The notes below the pieces were generated by a model. The model was given only the letters and a program-made list of their open reading frames with translations, searched no databases and had not been told where the DNA came from. A stretch of DNA of 64,000 bases from the NCBI RefSeq assembly GCF_001423085.1, contig NZ_LMNU01000003.1, positions 59,255 to 123,254 of the forward strand, written 5' to 3'. The stretch is from Methylobacterium sp. Leaf125. Lineage in GTDB: Bacteria > Pseudomonadota > Alphaproteobacteria > Rhizobiales > Beijerinckiaceae. Positions 25,983 to 34,516 of this stretch are shown piece by piece (positions within the stretch are counted from its first letter, which is position 1; the number at the start of each line of letters is the position of its first letter). Position numbers and translations under genes: made by a program.

Positions 25983-26648
25983 GTGGGGACTGATGCGAGG
26001 GCCTTCGTTCTTCCGCTCGGCGGCCGCGAATCGGCTCGGGATGAACCGGCTCGGGATGAAGCCGTTCGTGGGGAGTCCGCGCGTCTCGCTGCCGTGTCCC
26101 CGGCGGAACGCGAACTGCGCGGTCTGCTCGTCGCCAGCCTCGCGGGGAGCGCCGTCGATTACCGGCGCTTCCTCGAGCGCCTCGGTTCGCACCTGCGCGC
26201 GTACTACAAAGGCAAGCTGGTTCGGTCCGGGCGGGCGGACACCGAGGCGGAGGACCTGGTCCAGGAAACCCTGATGGTGATCCATACGCGGCGGCACACC
26301 TATGACGTCACGCAGCCGGTGACGCCCTGGATCCACGCCATCGCCCGCTACAAGCTGATCGACCATCTTCGGCATACGCGCTCGGCCGCGGCGAACGTCC
26401 CCGTCGAGGATGCCGGCGTGCTGCTGGTCCAGGGCGACCACGTCGCGGCGGAGAGCTCCCTCGATGTCGAGCGCCTGCTCGCGCTCCTGCCGCTCAAGAT
26501 GCGAAACGCGATCCGGTCGACGAAGGTCGACGGCCTGAGCACCGCCGAGGCCGCGGCGCGCGCCGGCATGTCCGAAACGGCGATCAAGGTGAGCGTCCAT
26601 CGCGGCCTGAAGGCGTTGGCGAAACGCGTCGGAGGCACGGTGCGATGA
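25983..26648 (+). CDS. ECF-type RNA polymerase sigma factor
   Basis: 221 residues from GTG 25983, chosen because GAGGAGG lies eight bases upstream; the ATG at 25920 would lie in repeat DNA. After a Glu/Arg/Ala-rich start with a 15-bp duplication (26032-26061), sigma region 2 appears as AEDLVQETLMVIHTRRHTYD and PWIHAIARYKLIDHLR, and region 4 as LPLKMRNAIRSTKVDGLSTAEAAARAGMSETAIKVSVHRGLKAL. The next gene is its membrane anti-sigma partner. Probably controls the neighbouring copper block, which is inference from position. Confidence 0.9.
   Translation: MGTDARAFVLPLGGRESARDEPARDEAVRGESARLAAVSPAERELRGLLVASLAGSAVDYRRFLERLGSHLRAYYKGKLVRSGRADTEAEDLVQETLMVIHTRRHTYDVTQPVTPWIHAIARYKLIDHLRHTRSAAANVPVEDAGVLLVQGDHVAAESSLDVERLLALLPLKMRNAIRSTKVDGLSTAEAAARAGMSETAIKVSVHRGLKALAKRVGGTVR
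26032..26061. repeat. 15-bp tandem duplication in the sigma factor gene
   Basis: CGGCTCGGGATGAAC and CGGCTCGGGATGAAG, giving SARDEPARDEAV in the N-terminal linker before sigma region 2. Confidence 0.85.
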
Positions 26649-27295
26649 AGACGGACGACCTCATCGGCCTCCTGGGACGCAGCTTCGAGCGCGAACCGGT
26701 TCGGAGCTCCGGGATGACCCGGCGGCTCGGACTGGCCGTGGCCGTGGGGGCCGCGGGTGCGCTCGGCCTGGCGCTCGCCGTCCTCGGCCTCCGCCCCGGC
26801 CTGATGCAGGGCCGCCCGCTGCTGTTCCTCGCCTTCAAGCTCGCCTTCGCGGCCGCGGTCGGGGGCCTCGCGATCCGGTATCTCGCCCGGGTCGCCCGTC
26901 CGGGCGGGGAGAGCCGCGTCCATCTCGGGATCGCCGCCCTGCCGTTCGTCGTGGTGGCGGCGCTGGCCGGGGCCAGCCTGGCGACGATGCCCCGCGCGCA
27001 CTGGCACGGCCAAATCTCGGGCCATGCCTGGCTCGAATGCCTGGTCTCGATTCCCCTGATCGCCGTCGTTCCCTTCGCCGTCGTGACCTGGGCGGTCCGC
27101 CGGTTCGGGGCGCCGACGGACCTGGTTCGGGCAGGCGCCCTGGTGGGCCTCGCCGCCGGCGCCGTGAGCGCCGTCGGCTATTCGCTGCACTGCATGGACG
27201 ACACCGTCCCGTTCGTCGCCGTCTGGTACGGCGGGACGATCGCGCTGTGCACCCTCGCGGGAGCGGTTCTGGGGCCGCGCCTCCTCCGCTGGTAG
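26645..27295 (+). CDS. NrsF/DUF1109-type membrane anti-sigma factor
   Basis: 216 residues with six hydrophobic helices. The order MKTDDLIGLLGRSFE at the start, GRPLLFLAFKLAFAA, then AHWHGQISGHAWLECLVSIPLIAVVPF, and YSLHCMDDTVPFVAVWYG near the end matches the NrsF (DUF1109) family, which holds ECF sigma factors inactive at the membrane. Conserved His, Cys (LHCMDD and LECLVSI) and Asp could serve in signal sensing. The start overlaps the sigma factor stop by four bases (ATGA), indicating translational coupling. Confidence 0.9.
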   Translation: MKTDDLIGLLGRSFEREPVRSSGMTRRLGLAVAVGAAGALGLALAVLGLRPGLMQGRPLLFLAFKLAFAAAVGGLAIRYLARVARPGGESRVHLGIAALPFVVVAALAGASLATMPRAHWHGQISGHAWLECLVSIPLIAVVPFAVVTWAVRRFGAPTDLVRAGALVGLAAGAVSAVGYSLHCMDDTVPFVAVWYGGTIALCTLAGAVLGPRLLRW

Positions 27296-27359
27296 CGGTC
27301 CACCGCGCGTCCCCGCGCCCAGGCCCGATCCGATGGGGGCGGCCTTCAGGTCCCCGGGC

Positions 27360-28523
27360 TCAGGCCCCCGCGGGCTCCATCGGCGCGCCCTGCGTGAAGT
27401 CCCGCCAGAGCAGGATCAGCGCCGCCATCACGGCCGGGCCGAGGAACAGCCCGAGGAGGCCGAAGGTCTCGACGCCGCCGAGGATGCCGAGCAGCACCCA
27501 GAGGAAGGGCAGGCGCGTGGTGCCGCCGATCAGGACCGGACGCACGAAGTGGTCCGCCACGAAGGTGACGACGAAGCCCGCCGCCACCACGACCACCGCC
27601 GGCACCACCGCGCCGTTGGCGAGCAGGATCGCGGCCGCGAGGCCGAAGACCAGGGGCGCCCCGAACGGGATCATCGCCGCCACCGCCGTCAGGGCCCCGA
27701 GCAGCACCGGGTGCGGCACGCCGGCGAAGTAGTAGACGATCCCCAGGAGCACGCCCTCGCCGAGGCCGACCAGGACCAGGCCGTCCACGGTGCCGTGGAC
27801 CGAGGCCACCATCTGTCGCGCCACCCGCTCGCCGCGGGGGCCGAACAGCTTGGCGCTGGCGGCCAGCACCTGCGCGGCGACCGCCCGGCCGTCGCGGAAC
27901 AGGAAGAACAGCGCCACGAGGGTGAAGCCGAACAGCACCACGCGCCGGACGATCTGCGCCCCGAGGCTGCGGGTCACCCCGATCACCGAGGAATTGTCGA
28001 AGCGGTGCAGGAGCTCCGAGCCGGCGGCCGGGTGGCTCAGGTTCTCCCCCCACCAGGCCTGCGCCTGCGCCGCGCCGAAGGGCAGGTGGCCCAGGAAGTC
28101 CGGCACCGGGATGCCGGACTTCTCGAAGGAGCGGGCCCAGGCGACCACGTCGTGGGCCTCCCGCGCCGCCTGCACGCCCAGCACCACCAGGGGAATCAGG
28201 AAGACCAGGGCCACCGCCGCGGTGAAGAGGAGCGGCAGCAGCAGGTTGTGCCGGCCCGGCGGCCAGCGCCGCTCGGCGCGGGCGTAGAGGGGCCCGAGGG
28301 CGATCGCCAGGATCACCGCCCAGACCAGGGCCGGGATGAAGTGGTGCAGGACCCAGATCCCGAGGCCCGCCAGGGCGAGGAACAGGGCGAGGCGCGCGAG
28401 GCTCTGCGCCGAACCCGACAGCGGGTGCGTCCCCGCACGCGGCGGATGATCGGGAAGCAGGCGCGGGTCGGGCGCGCCCGCGGGCGGCGTGCCGGCCGGC
28501 GTCACGGAGGGAAGCTGGACCAT
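27360..28523 (-). CDS. AI-2E family (PerM/YhhT-type) membrane transporter
   Basis: 387 residues. Predicted helices at both ends with a central soluble part. Conserved parts: LFFLFRDGRAVAAQVL, then VVATVHGTVDG-like VASVHGTVDGLVLVGLGEGVLLG, and a C-terminal PFGAPLVFGLAAAILLANG. The family includes AI-2 exporters but most members transport unknown substrates, so no symbol is given. Pro-rich N-terminus of about 35 residues precedes the first helix. Monocistronic, convergent with the NrsF gene. Confidence 0.88.
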   Translation of the reverse strand: MVQLPSVTPAGTPPAGAPDPRLLPDHPPRAGTHPLSGSAQSLARLALFLALAGLGIWVLHHFIPALVWAVILAIALGPLYARAERRWPPGRHNLLLPLLFTAAVALVFLIPLVVLGVQAAREAHDVVAWARSFEKSGIPVPDFLGHLPFGAAQAQAWWGENLSHPAAGSELLHRFDNSSVIGVTRSLGAQIVRRVVLFGFTLVALFFLFRDGRAVAAQVLAASAKLFGPRGERVARQMVASVHGTVDGLVLVGLGEGVLLGIVYYFAGVPHPVLLGALTAVAAMIPFGAPLVFGLAAAILLANGAVVPAVVVVAAGFVVTFVADHFVRPVLIGGTTRLPFLWVLLGILGGVETFGLLGLFLGPAVMAALILLWRDFTQGAPMEPAGA

Positions 28524-28821
28524 CGTGTTGTTCGACCTCGTGCGGCGTGGCCGCGGCGACCACGTCCTGCTCCTGCATCTAGTCCATCGCCGCGGGATCG
28601 GAATGGAGGCGGCGGCCGGATCGCGACGCCGTGATGGCTACGGTTGCCCCTCCTGACCCCCTCGTGTAAGGGACCGCCTTCACTGTCCAGGGCGGCGGCA
28701 GCGCCGGCCCACGGGGCATGCTGCGCGACCGGGGGCACCGGGCATCATGCGCCGGATCGCTCCGGCCCCCGATCGGCACGGGCCGAATCCGGCGGGATAC
28801 CCAGTCACACGGCGAGAACGC

Positions 28822-29124
28822 ATGTCCGACCAGACCCACACCGCCACCTTCGATCGCGTCGCGGACATCATCGCCGACACCGCCGACATCCCGCGGGACA
28901 CGATCACCCCCGAGAGCCACGCCATCGACGATCTCGGGATCGACTCGCTCGCCTTCCTCGACATCGCCTTCGCGGTGGACAAGGCCTTCGGCATCAAGCT
29001 CCCCCTCGAGCGTTGGACCCAGGAGGTCAACGAGGGCAAGGTGCCGGCCGAGGAGTACTTCGTCCTGAAGAACCTCTGCGCCCGCATCGACGCCCTGGTC
29101 GCCGAGAAGGCCGCCAAGGCCTGA
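28822..29124 (+). CDS. acpXL: Acyl carrier protein AcpXL
   Basis: 100 residues from ATG 28822. The phosphopantetheine site is Ser in [15 protein letters not shown], and the C-terminal [17 protein letters not shown] stretch is typical of AcpXL, the special carrier for very-long-chain fatty acids (C26-C28, (omega-1)-hydroxy) of lipid A in Rhizobiales. It starts the acpXL-lpxXL cluster; the genes to 36389 lie on the same strand with short gaps. The 298 bp before it to the divergent transporter gene hold the promoter. Confidence 0.95.
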   Translation: MSDQTHTATFDRVADIIADTADIPRDTITPESHAIDDLGIDSLAFLDIAFAVDKAFGIKLPLERWTQEVNEGKVPAEEYFVLKNLCARIDALVAEKAAKA

Positions 29125-29191
29125 AGCCGGTCCGCCCGGGAAGCCCCGGGCGCCCGACGCCGCCCCTTCGCCCCCCGGGACCCAGGACGCC

Positions 29192-29662
29192 ATGCGCCTC
29201 GAATATTTCGAGATGATCGACGCCGTGACCCGCTTCGACCGCGAGGCCGGCCGCATCGAGGCCCTCGCCCGCGTGCCGATGGAGAGCCCGGTCTTCGAGG
29301 GGCACTTCCCCGACCACCCGCTGGTGCCGGGCGTCCTGCTCACCGAGACCATGGCCCAGGCCTCGGGCTACCTCGTGCTCGCCCATCTGGGATTTCGGCA
29401 GATGCCGTTCCTGATGGGGGTCGACAAGGCGCGCTTCCGGTCCTTCGTCGGCCCGGGCGCCGAACTGCAGATCGCGGCCAGCCTCGAACATGACGGCTCG
29501 GGCTACGCGGTGACGAAGGCGGCGATCCAGCACGACGGCAAGCCGCTGGCCAATGCCGAATTGCGCTTCCGCACCATGCCGTTCCCGGCCGGCCTCGACG
29601 GGCCGATGCGCGAGCGGGCCCGGAAGATCGGCCTGTTCGATCTCACGGGCGAGCCCGCGTGA
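29192..29662 (+). CDS. fabZXL: FabZ-like 3-hydroxyacyl-ACP dehydratase of the VLCFA cluster
   Basis: 156-residue hot-dog-fold dehydratase. The catalytic His lies in FEGHFPDHPLVPGVLLTETMAQ with the Glu a few residues later, then GVDKARFRSFVGPGAEL near the middle. In the rhizobial pathway FabZXL removes water from 3-hydroxyacyl-AcpXL during elongation. Slightly longer than usual FabZ at the C-terminus. Starts 67 bp after acpXL. Confidence 0.92.
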   Translation: MRLEYFEMIDAVTRFDREAGRIEALARVPMESPVFEGHFPDHPLVPGVLLTETMAQASGYLVLAHLGFRQMPFLMGVDKARFRSFVGPGAELQIAASLEHDGSGYAVTKAAIQHDGKPLANAELRFRTMPFPAGLDGPMRERARKIGLFDLTGEPA

Positions 29663-29739
29663 CCGTGCGGCCGCGCCTGCGGCCGAGTCTGAGGCCGGGT
29701 CTGAGGCGATGAGGGTCCAGAGATGAGCGACGGGGTGAG

Positions 29740-30879
29740 ATGAGCAGTTCGCGCGACGTCGTCGTCACCGGCATCGGCCTCGTCTCCTGCGCGGGCGAGG
29801 GCCTCGCGGCGCATCTCGCGGCCCTCGGGGCGGGTGCGCCGGCGCGCACCGACACCGAGACCTTCGCGCCGTATACGGTGCACCCGGTGGCGCCCCTGGC
29901 CCTCGACGGCCAGATCCCGAAGAAGTCCGACCAGCGCCAGATGGAGCCCTGGCAGCGCCTGGGCGTCTACGCCGCCGGGCTCGCCCTCGATTCCGCCGGG
30001 GTCAAGGGGGATGCCGACCTCAAGGGCCGCATGCACCTCGTGGTCTCGGCCGGCGGCGGCGAGCGCGACACCGCGGTGGACGGCGCCATCCTGACCGGCC
30101 TGCGGGAGGCCGCCGATCCGGGCGCCTACCTCAACGAGCACCTGCAGAACGACCTGCGCCCGACCCTGTTCCTGGCCCAGCTCTCGAACCTGCTCGCCGG
30201 CAATATCGGCATCGTCCACGGGGTCACGGGGGCGTCCCGCACCTTCATGGGCGAGGAGGCCGCGGGCACCGACGCCCTGCGCATCGCCCAGGCACGGATC
30301 GCCTCCGGCCAGGTGGACTGCATGCTGGTGGGGGGCTCCTACAGCGCCGAGCGGCCCGACGTGATGGTCATCCACGAGATGGGCGGCTTCCTGCGCGCCC
30401 GCGACTTCCGCCCGGTCTTCGACCGGACCCCGGCGGACGAGGCCGGCTTCATCCTCGGCAGTGGCGCCGCCTTCCTGGTGCTGGAGGCGGCCGAGCACGC
30501 CGCCGCCCGCGGGGCCCGGGCGCTGGCCCGCCTCTGCCCGGTGGCGAGCGACCGCACGACGCGCAGGGAGGGCAGCACCGAGGCCAGCATCGCGGCCCTC
30601 TGGGCGGCGACGGGCCTCGAGGCACCCGAGATCGTCCTGGCCGGTGCCACCGGCGTCGCCCCGGTCACGGCCGAGGAGGGCGCAGCCCTGGCGCGCCTGG
30701 CGCCGGGCGTGCCCGTGACGGCTCTGGGCGATCTCACCGGCCACACCCTCGAGACGGTGGCGCCCTTCGGCGCGGCCCTGGCGGCCGCGCTGGTCGCCGA
30801 GAAGGGCCTGCGCGAGGTCGCCGTGACGGTGGTGGGCCATCGCCGCGGCGAGGGCGTGATCCGGGTGACGGCGGCCTGA
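29740..30879 (+). CDS. fabF2XL: Beta-ketoacyl-ACP synthase-like FabF2XL with missing catalytic Cys
   Basis: 379-residue thiolase-fold protein. It occupies the fabF2XL place in the cluster and shows the KAS scaffold (VVVTGIGLVSCAGEG, GGSYSAERPDVMVIHE, FILGSGAAFLVLEAAEHA). The catalytic Cys site reads GVTGASRTFMGEE, with Ser166 where active KAS enzymes have Cys. The first catalytic His (NAHGTST in active enzymes) is also lost (LAGATGVAP), while the second His remains in LTGHTLE. Thus it resembles the chain-length-factor half of a KAS-alpha/beta pair and probably works as a heterodimer with FabF1XL; that is inference. Starts 77 bp after fabZXL. Confidence 0.85.
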   Translation: MSSSRDVVVTGIGLVSCAGEGLAAHLAALGAGAPARTDTETFAPYTVHPVAPLALDGQIPKKSDQRQMEPWQRLGVYAAGLALDSAGVKGDADLKGRMHLVVSAGGGERDTAVDGAILTGLREAADPGAYLNEHLQNDLRPTLFLAQLSNLLAGNIGIVHGVTGASRTFMGEEAAGTDALRIAQARIASGQVDCMLVGGSYSAERPDVMVIHEMGGFLRARDFRPVFDRTPADEAGFILGSGAAFLVLEAAEHAAARGARALARLCPVASDRTTRREGSTEASIAALWAATGLEAPEIVLAGATGVAPVTAEEGAALARLAPGVPVTALGDLTGHTLETVAPFGAALAAALVAEKGLREVAVTVVGHRRGEGVIRVTAA

Positions 30880-30931
30880 CCCGGGGCGATCCCGGGCTCC
30901 GGTGGTGGCGAAAAGAGTGTAAGACGGCGCG

Positions 30932-32275
30932 ATGACGAACCAATCTCACCGTGAGGCCAAGGTCGGGGACGCCCAAGGACCGGCGGCCAACCTTCGGCAG
31001 GCCAAACTCAGGGACGCCAAAGGCCGGCCGCTGGTGGCGGTCACCGGCCTCGGCATCGTCACCTCCCTCGGCCAGGGCCAGGCGGACAACTGGGCCGCGC
31101 TGACCTCCGGCCGGTCCGGCATCCACGCCATCCGGCGCTTCCCCACGGAGGGCCTGCGCACCCGCATCGCCGGCACCGTCGACTTCCTCGACACCGACCC
31201 CCTGGTGGCGCCGGCCCTGTCGCAGCGCTTCGCCGAAGCCGCCGCCGACGAGGCGATCGCGCAGTCGGGCCTCGGCCGGCCCGGCGACTTCCCCGGCGCC
31301 CTGTTCATCGCCGTCCCCCCGGTGGAGATCGAGTGGCCGCAGCGGCAGGCCCTGGCCGAGGCCTCCGGCCAGACCGGCCCGATCACCTATACGGACCTGC
31401 AGCGCGCCGCCGCGAGCCGGCGCTTCGACCCCTGGCACGACCTGTTCATCTTCGGCACGGTGGCCGACCACATCGCCGACCGCTTCGGCACCAAGGGCTC
31501 GCCGATCTCCCTCTCCACCGCGTGCTCGTCCGGCGCCACCGCGATCCAGCTCGGCGTCGAGGCGATCCGGCGCGGCGAGGTCGCGGCCGCCCTCTGCATC
31601 GGCACCGACGGCTCGGTGAACCCCGAATCCCTGATCCGCTTCTCGCTGCTCTCGGCCCTCTCCACCCAGAACGACCCGCCCGAGGCCGCCTCGAAGCCGT
31701 TCTCGAAGAACCGCGACGGCTTCGTCATGGGCGAGGGGGCCGGCGCCCTCGTCCTGGAGGACGCGGAGGCGGCGCGCGCCCGCGGCGCGAAGATCCTCGG
31801 CTACGTGCTCGGCTGCGGCGAGAAGGGCGATGGCTTCCACCGCACCCGGTCGAGCCCCGACGGCGCCCCCGGCATCGCGGCGATCCGCGCCGCCCTGGCG
31901 GATGCCGACACGGCGCCCGACGCCATCGACACCGTGAACGCCCACGGCACCTCGACGCCGGAGAACGACAAGATGGAGGCGATGAGCTGCGCCGCCGTGT
32001 TCGGCGACCGCATCCGCACCCTGCCGGTCTCGTCCAACAAGTCGATGATCGGGCACACCCTCACGGCCGCGGGCGCCGTCGAGGCGGTGATCGCGCTCCT
32101 CACCATCGCGCACGGGCGCATCCCGCCGACCATCAACTACGCGGTGCCCGACCCCGCCATTCCCCTCGACATCGTGGCCGAGGCCCGGGACGTGCCGGTG
32201 CGCCGGGTGCTGTCGAACTCGTTCGGCTTCGGCGGCCAGAACACCTGCCTCGTGCTGGCGGACGAGCCGGCATGA
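30932..32275 (+). CDS. fabF1XL: Beta-ketoacyl-ACP synthase FabF1XL (catalytic partner)
   Basis: 447-residue FabF-type elongating synthase with the full triad: Cys198 in STACSSGAT, His338 in VNAHGTSTPEND and His375 in MIGHTLTAAGA. It should extend acyl-AcpXL chains beyond C18. The N-terminus carries five degenerate 15-bp repeats (30956-31030) before the KAS fold begins at VAVTGLGIVTSLG. The stop overlaps the next start (ATGA). Confidence 0.95.
   Translation: MTNQSHREAKVGDAQGPAANLRQAKLRDAKGRPLVAVTGLGIVTSLGQGQADNWAALTSGRSGIHAIRRFPTEGLRTRIAGTVDFLDTDPLVAPALSQRFAEAAADEAIAQSGLGRPGDFPGALFIAVPPVEIEWPQRQALAEASGQTGPITYTDLQRAAASRRFDPWHDLFIFGTVADHIADRFGTKGSPISLSTACSSGATAIQLGVEAIRRGEVAAALCIGTDGSVNPESLIRFSLLSALSTQNDPPEAASKPFSKNRDGFVMGEGAGALVLEDAEAARARGAKILGYVLGCGEKGDGFHRTRSSPDGAPGIAAIRAALADADTAPDAIDTVNAHGTSTPENDKMEAMSCAAVFGDRIRTLPVSSNKSMIGHTLTAAGAVEAVIALLTIAHGRIPPTINYAVPDPAIPLDIVAEARDVPVRRVLSNSFGFGGQNTCLVLADEPA
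30956..31030. repeat. Five degenerate 15-bp repeats in the N-terminal extension of fabF1XL
   Basis: Each unit begins GCC(C)AA and encodes A-K/Q-x-x-x pentapeptides: AKVGD, AQGPA, ANLRQ, AKLRD, AKGRP. This is an extension ahead of the conserved fold. Confidence 0.75.
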
Positions 32276-33051
32276 CGACGGACCTGAGCCCCGGGCCCGG
32301 CCGCCGCGTCCTCGTCACCGGGGGCGCCTCCGGCCTCGGTGCCGCCATCGTGCGGGCGCTGGTCGCCGCCGGCCACGACGTCGCCTTCACCTTCCGGTCC
32401 TCCGCCGAGGCCGCCGAGGCGCTGGTCGCGGAGCTCTCGGCGGCCCATCCCGGCCGCTCGATCTCCGCGCAGGCCCTGGATCTCGCCGACCGCGCCGCCG
32501 TCGAGGCGTTCTGCGAGGACCTCGAGGCCGGCGACGGCTTCCACGGCTTCGTCCACAATGCCGGCCAGTCCTACGACGCCCTGGCGGCGATGCTGGATCA
32601 GGACCGGGCCGAGGCCGCCATGCAGGTGAACTTCTGGTCCCTGACGCGCCTGGCCAAGTCCCTGGTCCGGGGCATGACCCGCGCGCGCGCGGGACGCATC
32701 GTCGCCATCGGCTCGGTGGCGGCCCTGCGGGCCAACCCGGGCAACGCCGCCTACGCCGCCACCAAGGGTGCCCTCATCGCGTATTGCCGCACTTTGGCGG
32801 TGGAATCGGCCAAGCGCGGCGTCACCGTCAACGTGATCGCGCCGGGCTTCATCGACACCGGAATGATGGCCCCCTACGCCGCCTACCGGGCCGGCATGGA
32901 GCGCCAGATCCCCGCCGGCCGCTTCGCCCGGCCGGAGGACGTCGCCGCCCTCGCGGCCTTTCTGATGGGCGAGGGCGCCGCCTACATCACCGGTGCGGTG
33001 CTGCCGGTCGATGGCGGCCTCACCGCGATGATGGGCGTCCATCGCTCCTGA
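32272..33051 (+). CDS. SDR-family 3-oxoacyl-ACP reductase-like protein (FabG-like)
   Basis: 259-residue Rossmann oxidoreductase: NAD(P) motif VTGGASGLGAAIV, NAG in VHNAGQSYD, Ser in IGSVAALRANPGN and catalytic YAATKGAL (Tyr-x-x-x-Lys), then the PGFIDTGMM segment. Starts with ATGA overlap on fabF1XL, so it is coupled to the VLCFA cluster and likely reduces the 3-keto intermediate on AcpXL. The classical rhizobial cluster description (acpXL-fabZXL-fabF2XL-fabF1XL-adhXL-lpxXL) does not list a reductase, so this insertion would complete the elongation cycle. Confidence 0.9.
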   Translation: MTTDLSPGPGRRVLVTGGASGLGAAIVRALVAAGHDVAFTFRSSAEAAEALVAELSAAHPGRSISAQALDLADRAAVEAFCEDLEAGDGFHGFVHNAGQSYDALAAMLDQDRAEAAMQVNFWSLTRLAKSLVRGMTRARAGRIVAIGSVAALRANPGNAAYAATKGALIAYCRTLAVESAKRGVTVNVIAPGFIDTGMMAPYAAYRAGMERQIPAGRFARPEDVAALAAFLMGEGAAYITGAVLPVDGGLTAMMGVHRS

Positions 33052-33064
33052 GGCCGAACCGACC

Positions 33065-33343
33065 ATGTCCCCGATTCCCGCCGCGCTGGTCCTCCTGCTC
33101 CTCGCCGCCGGCCCCGCCGCCGCGGCCGACGCGTTCCGGGTCGACGGGCTCCCGCGCGGCGAGACCCTGAGCATCCGCGAGACGCCGGACGCCGCCGCGC
33201 CCGCCCTCGGCCAGGCCCCGCCGGGCGCGCGCCTGCGCGGCTTCGGCTGCACCGCCGAGACCCCGAGCGGGCTGACCTGGTGCCGGGTCAAGGCCGGGCC
33301 GATCCTGGGCTGGGCCCGACGGCGCTACCTGTCGCCGGAGTGA
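33065..33343 (+). CDS. Small exported SH3-domain-like protein
   Basis: 92 residues: signal peptide (PAALVLLLLAAGPAAAADA), then one SH3b-like repeat (RGETLSIRETPDAAAPAL, then GLTWCRVKAGPILGWARRRYLS). Two Cys residues could form a disulphide. Such bacterial SH3 modules bind peptidoglycan or partner proteins in the periplasm. Its place between the SDR and adhXL genes is 13 bp after the reductase stop. Confidence 0.78.
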   Translation: MSPIPAALVLLLLAAGPAAAADAFRVDGLPRGETLSIRETPDAAAPALGQAPPGARLRGFGCTAETPSGLTWCRVKAGPILGWARRRYLSPE

Positions 33344-33452
33344 GAGCGGCCCGCCGGGTTGATGCCTCGTCCCGCGAAGGATAGCGAGAGGCGCATGAAC
33401 GCCCAGCCCCTGTGGGGGCATCCGCGGCGCCCCGCGAACGGAAGCAAACCCG

Positions 33453-34475
33453 ATGCAATCCCTCCAACTCCACGGTGACCGCGACCTGCGCCTCGAGGAT
33501 GTCGCGGAGCCCGCGGCCCCCGGTCCCGGCGAGGTCCAGATCCGCGTGCGCGCGGTGGGCCTGAACTTCATCGACGTCTGGGGCTTCCGCGGCATGGCCT
33601 TCGCCAAGCGCAAGCTGCCCCTGGCGGTCGGGGCCGAGGCCTCGGGCGAGATCGTCTGCGTGGGCGAGGGTGTCACGGGCCTGGCCGAGGGCGACCGGGT
33701 GGCGATGTACGGCGCCCAGACCTGCGGCCGGTGCAAGGCCTGCCGCGAGGGTCGCGACAACCTCTGCGAGGACGTCTCGGGCGTAATGGGCTTCCACATC
33801 GACGGCTTCGCCCGCGAGCGGGTGACCATGCCGGCCCGCCTCGTGATCAAGATGCCGGACGGGGTCAGCTTCACCGATGCGGCCTGCGCCCCCGTGGCCT
33901 TCGGCACCGTGCAGCACATGCTGTTCGACAACGCCCGCCTGGAGCCGGGCGAGAGCATCCTCGTCCATGCCGGCGGGTCCGGCATCGGCACGGCGGCGAT
34001 CAAGATGGCCAAGGCCATCGGCTGCACGGTCTTCACCACGGTGGGCGACGACGCCAAGGGCGAGAAGGCCAAGGCGCTGGGCGCCGACCACGTCATCAAC
34101 TACCGCGCGGAGCGCTTCGAGGGCGAGGTCCGGCGGCTGACCAAGCGCAAGGGCGTCGACGTGGTCTTCGAGCATGTCGGGCCCGACACCTGGAACGGCT
34201 CGCTCCTCTGCCTCAAGCGCGGGGGACGGCTCGTGACCTGCGGCTCCACCTCGGGCGTCTCGACCACCATGAACCTGATGCAGCTGTTCCAGCAGCAATA
34301 CCGCATCACCGGCTCGTTCGGCTGCTCGATGGCCAATATCCGGGACGCCATGGCCAAGATGGCGCAGGGCATCACCCCGGTGGTGGACACGATCCTGCCC
34401 CTGGCGGATTTCGCGCAAGGGCTGGAGCGCCTGGAATCCCGCAAGGTGTTCGGCAAGATCCTCGTGACGCTCTGA
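33453..34475 (+). CDS. adhXL: Zinc-type alcohol dehydrogenase AdhXL
   Basis: 340-residue MDR-family oxidoreductase. N-terminal catalytic domain with AVGAEASGEIVCVGEGVTGL and a structural-zinc cluster CGRCKACREGRDNLC, and NAD(P) site HAGGSGIGTAAIKMAKAIG. Position and similarity match the alcohol dehydrogenase of the rhizobial VLCFA-lipid A cluster, where it may act as an enoyl or keto reductase; exact reaction unproven. The gap of 109 bp to the SH3 gene may hold an internal promoter. Confidence 0.88.
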   Translation: MQSLQLHGDRDLRLEDVAEPAAPGPGEVQIRVRAVGLNFIDVWGFRGMAFAKRKLPLAVGAEASGEIVCVGEGVTGLAEGDRVAMYGAQTCGRCKACREGRDNLCEDVSGVMGFHIDGFARERVTMPARLVIKMPDGVSFTDAACAPVAFGTVQHMLFDNARLEPGESILVHAGGSGIGTAAIKMAKAIGCTVFTTVGDDAKGEKAKALGADHVINYRAERFEGEVRRLTKRKGVDVVFEHVGPDTWNGSLLCLKRGGRLVTCGSTSGVSTTMNLMQLFQQQYRITGSFGCSMANIRDAMAKMAQGITPVVDTILPLADFAQGLERLESRKVFGKILVTL

Positions 34476-34516
34476 GTTGCGGCGCACACGGGTGCCCTCC
34501 CGAACCAAAATGAATT

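Noticed and set aside
28524..28821. Additional gene before acpXL
   Set aside because: No frame with a ribosome site or protein-like pattern; treated as the promoter region.
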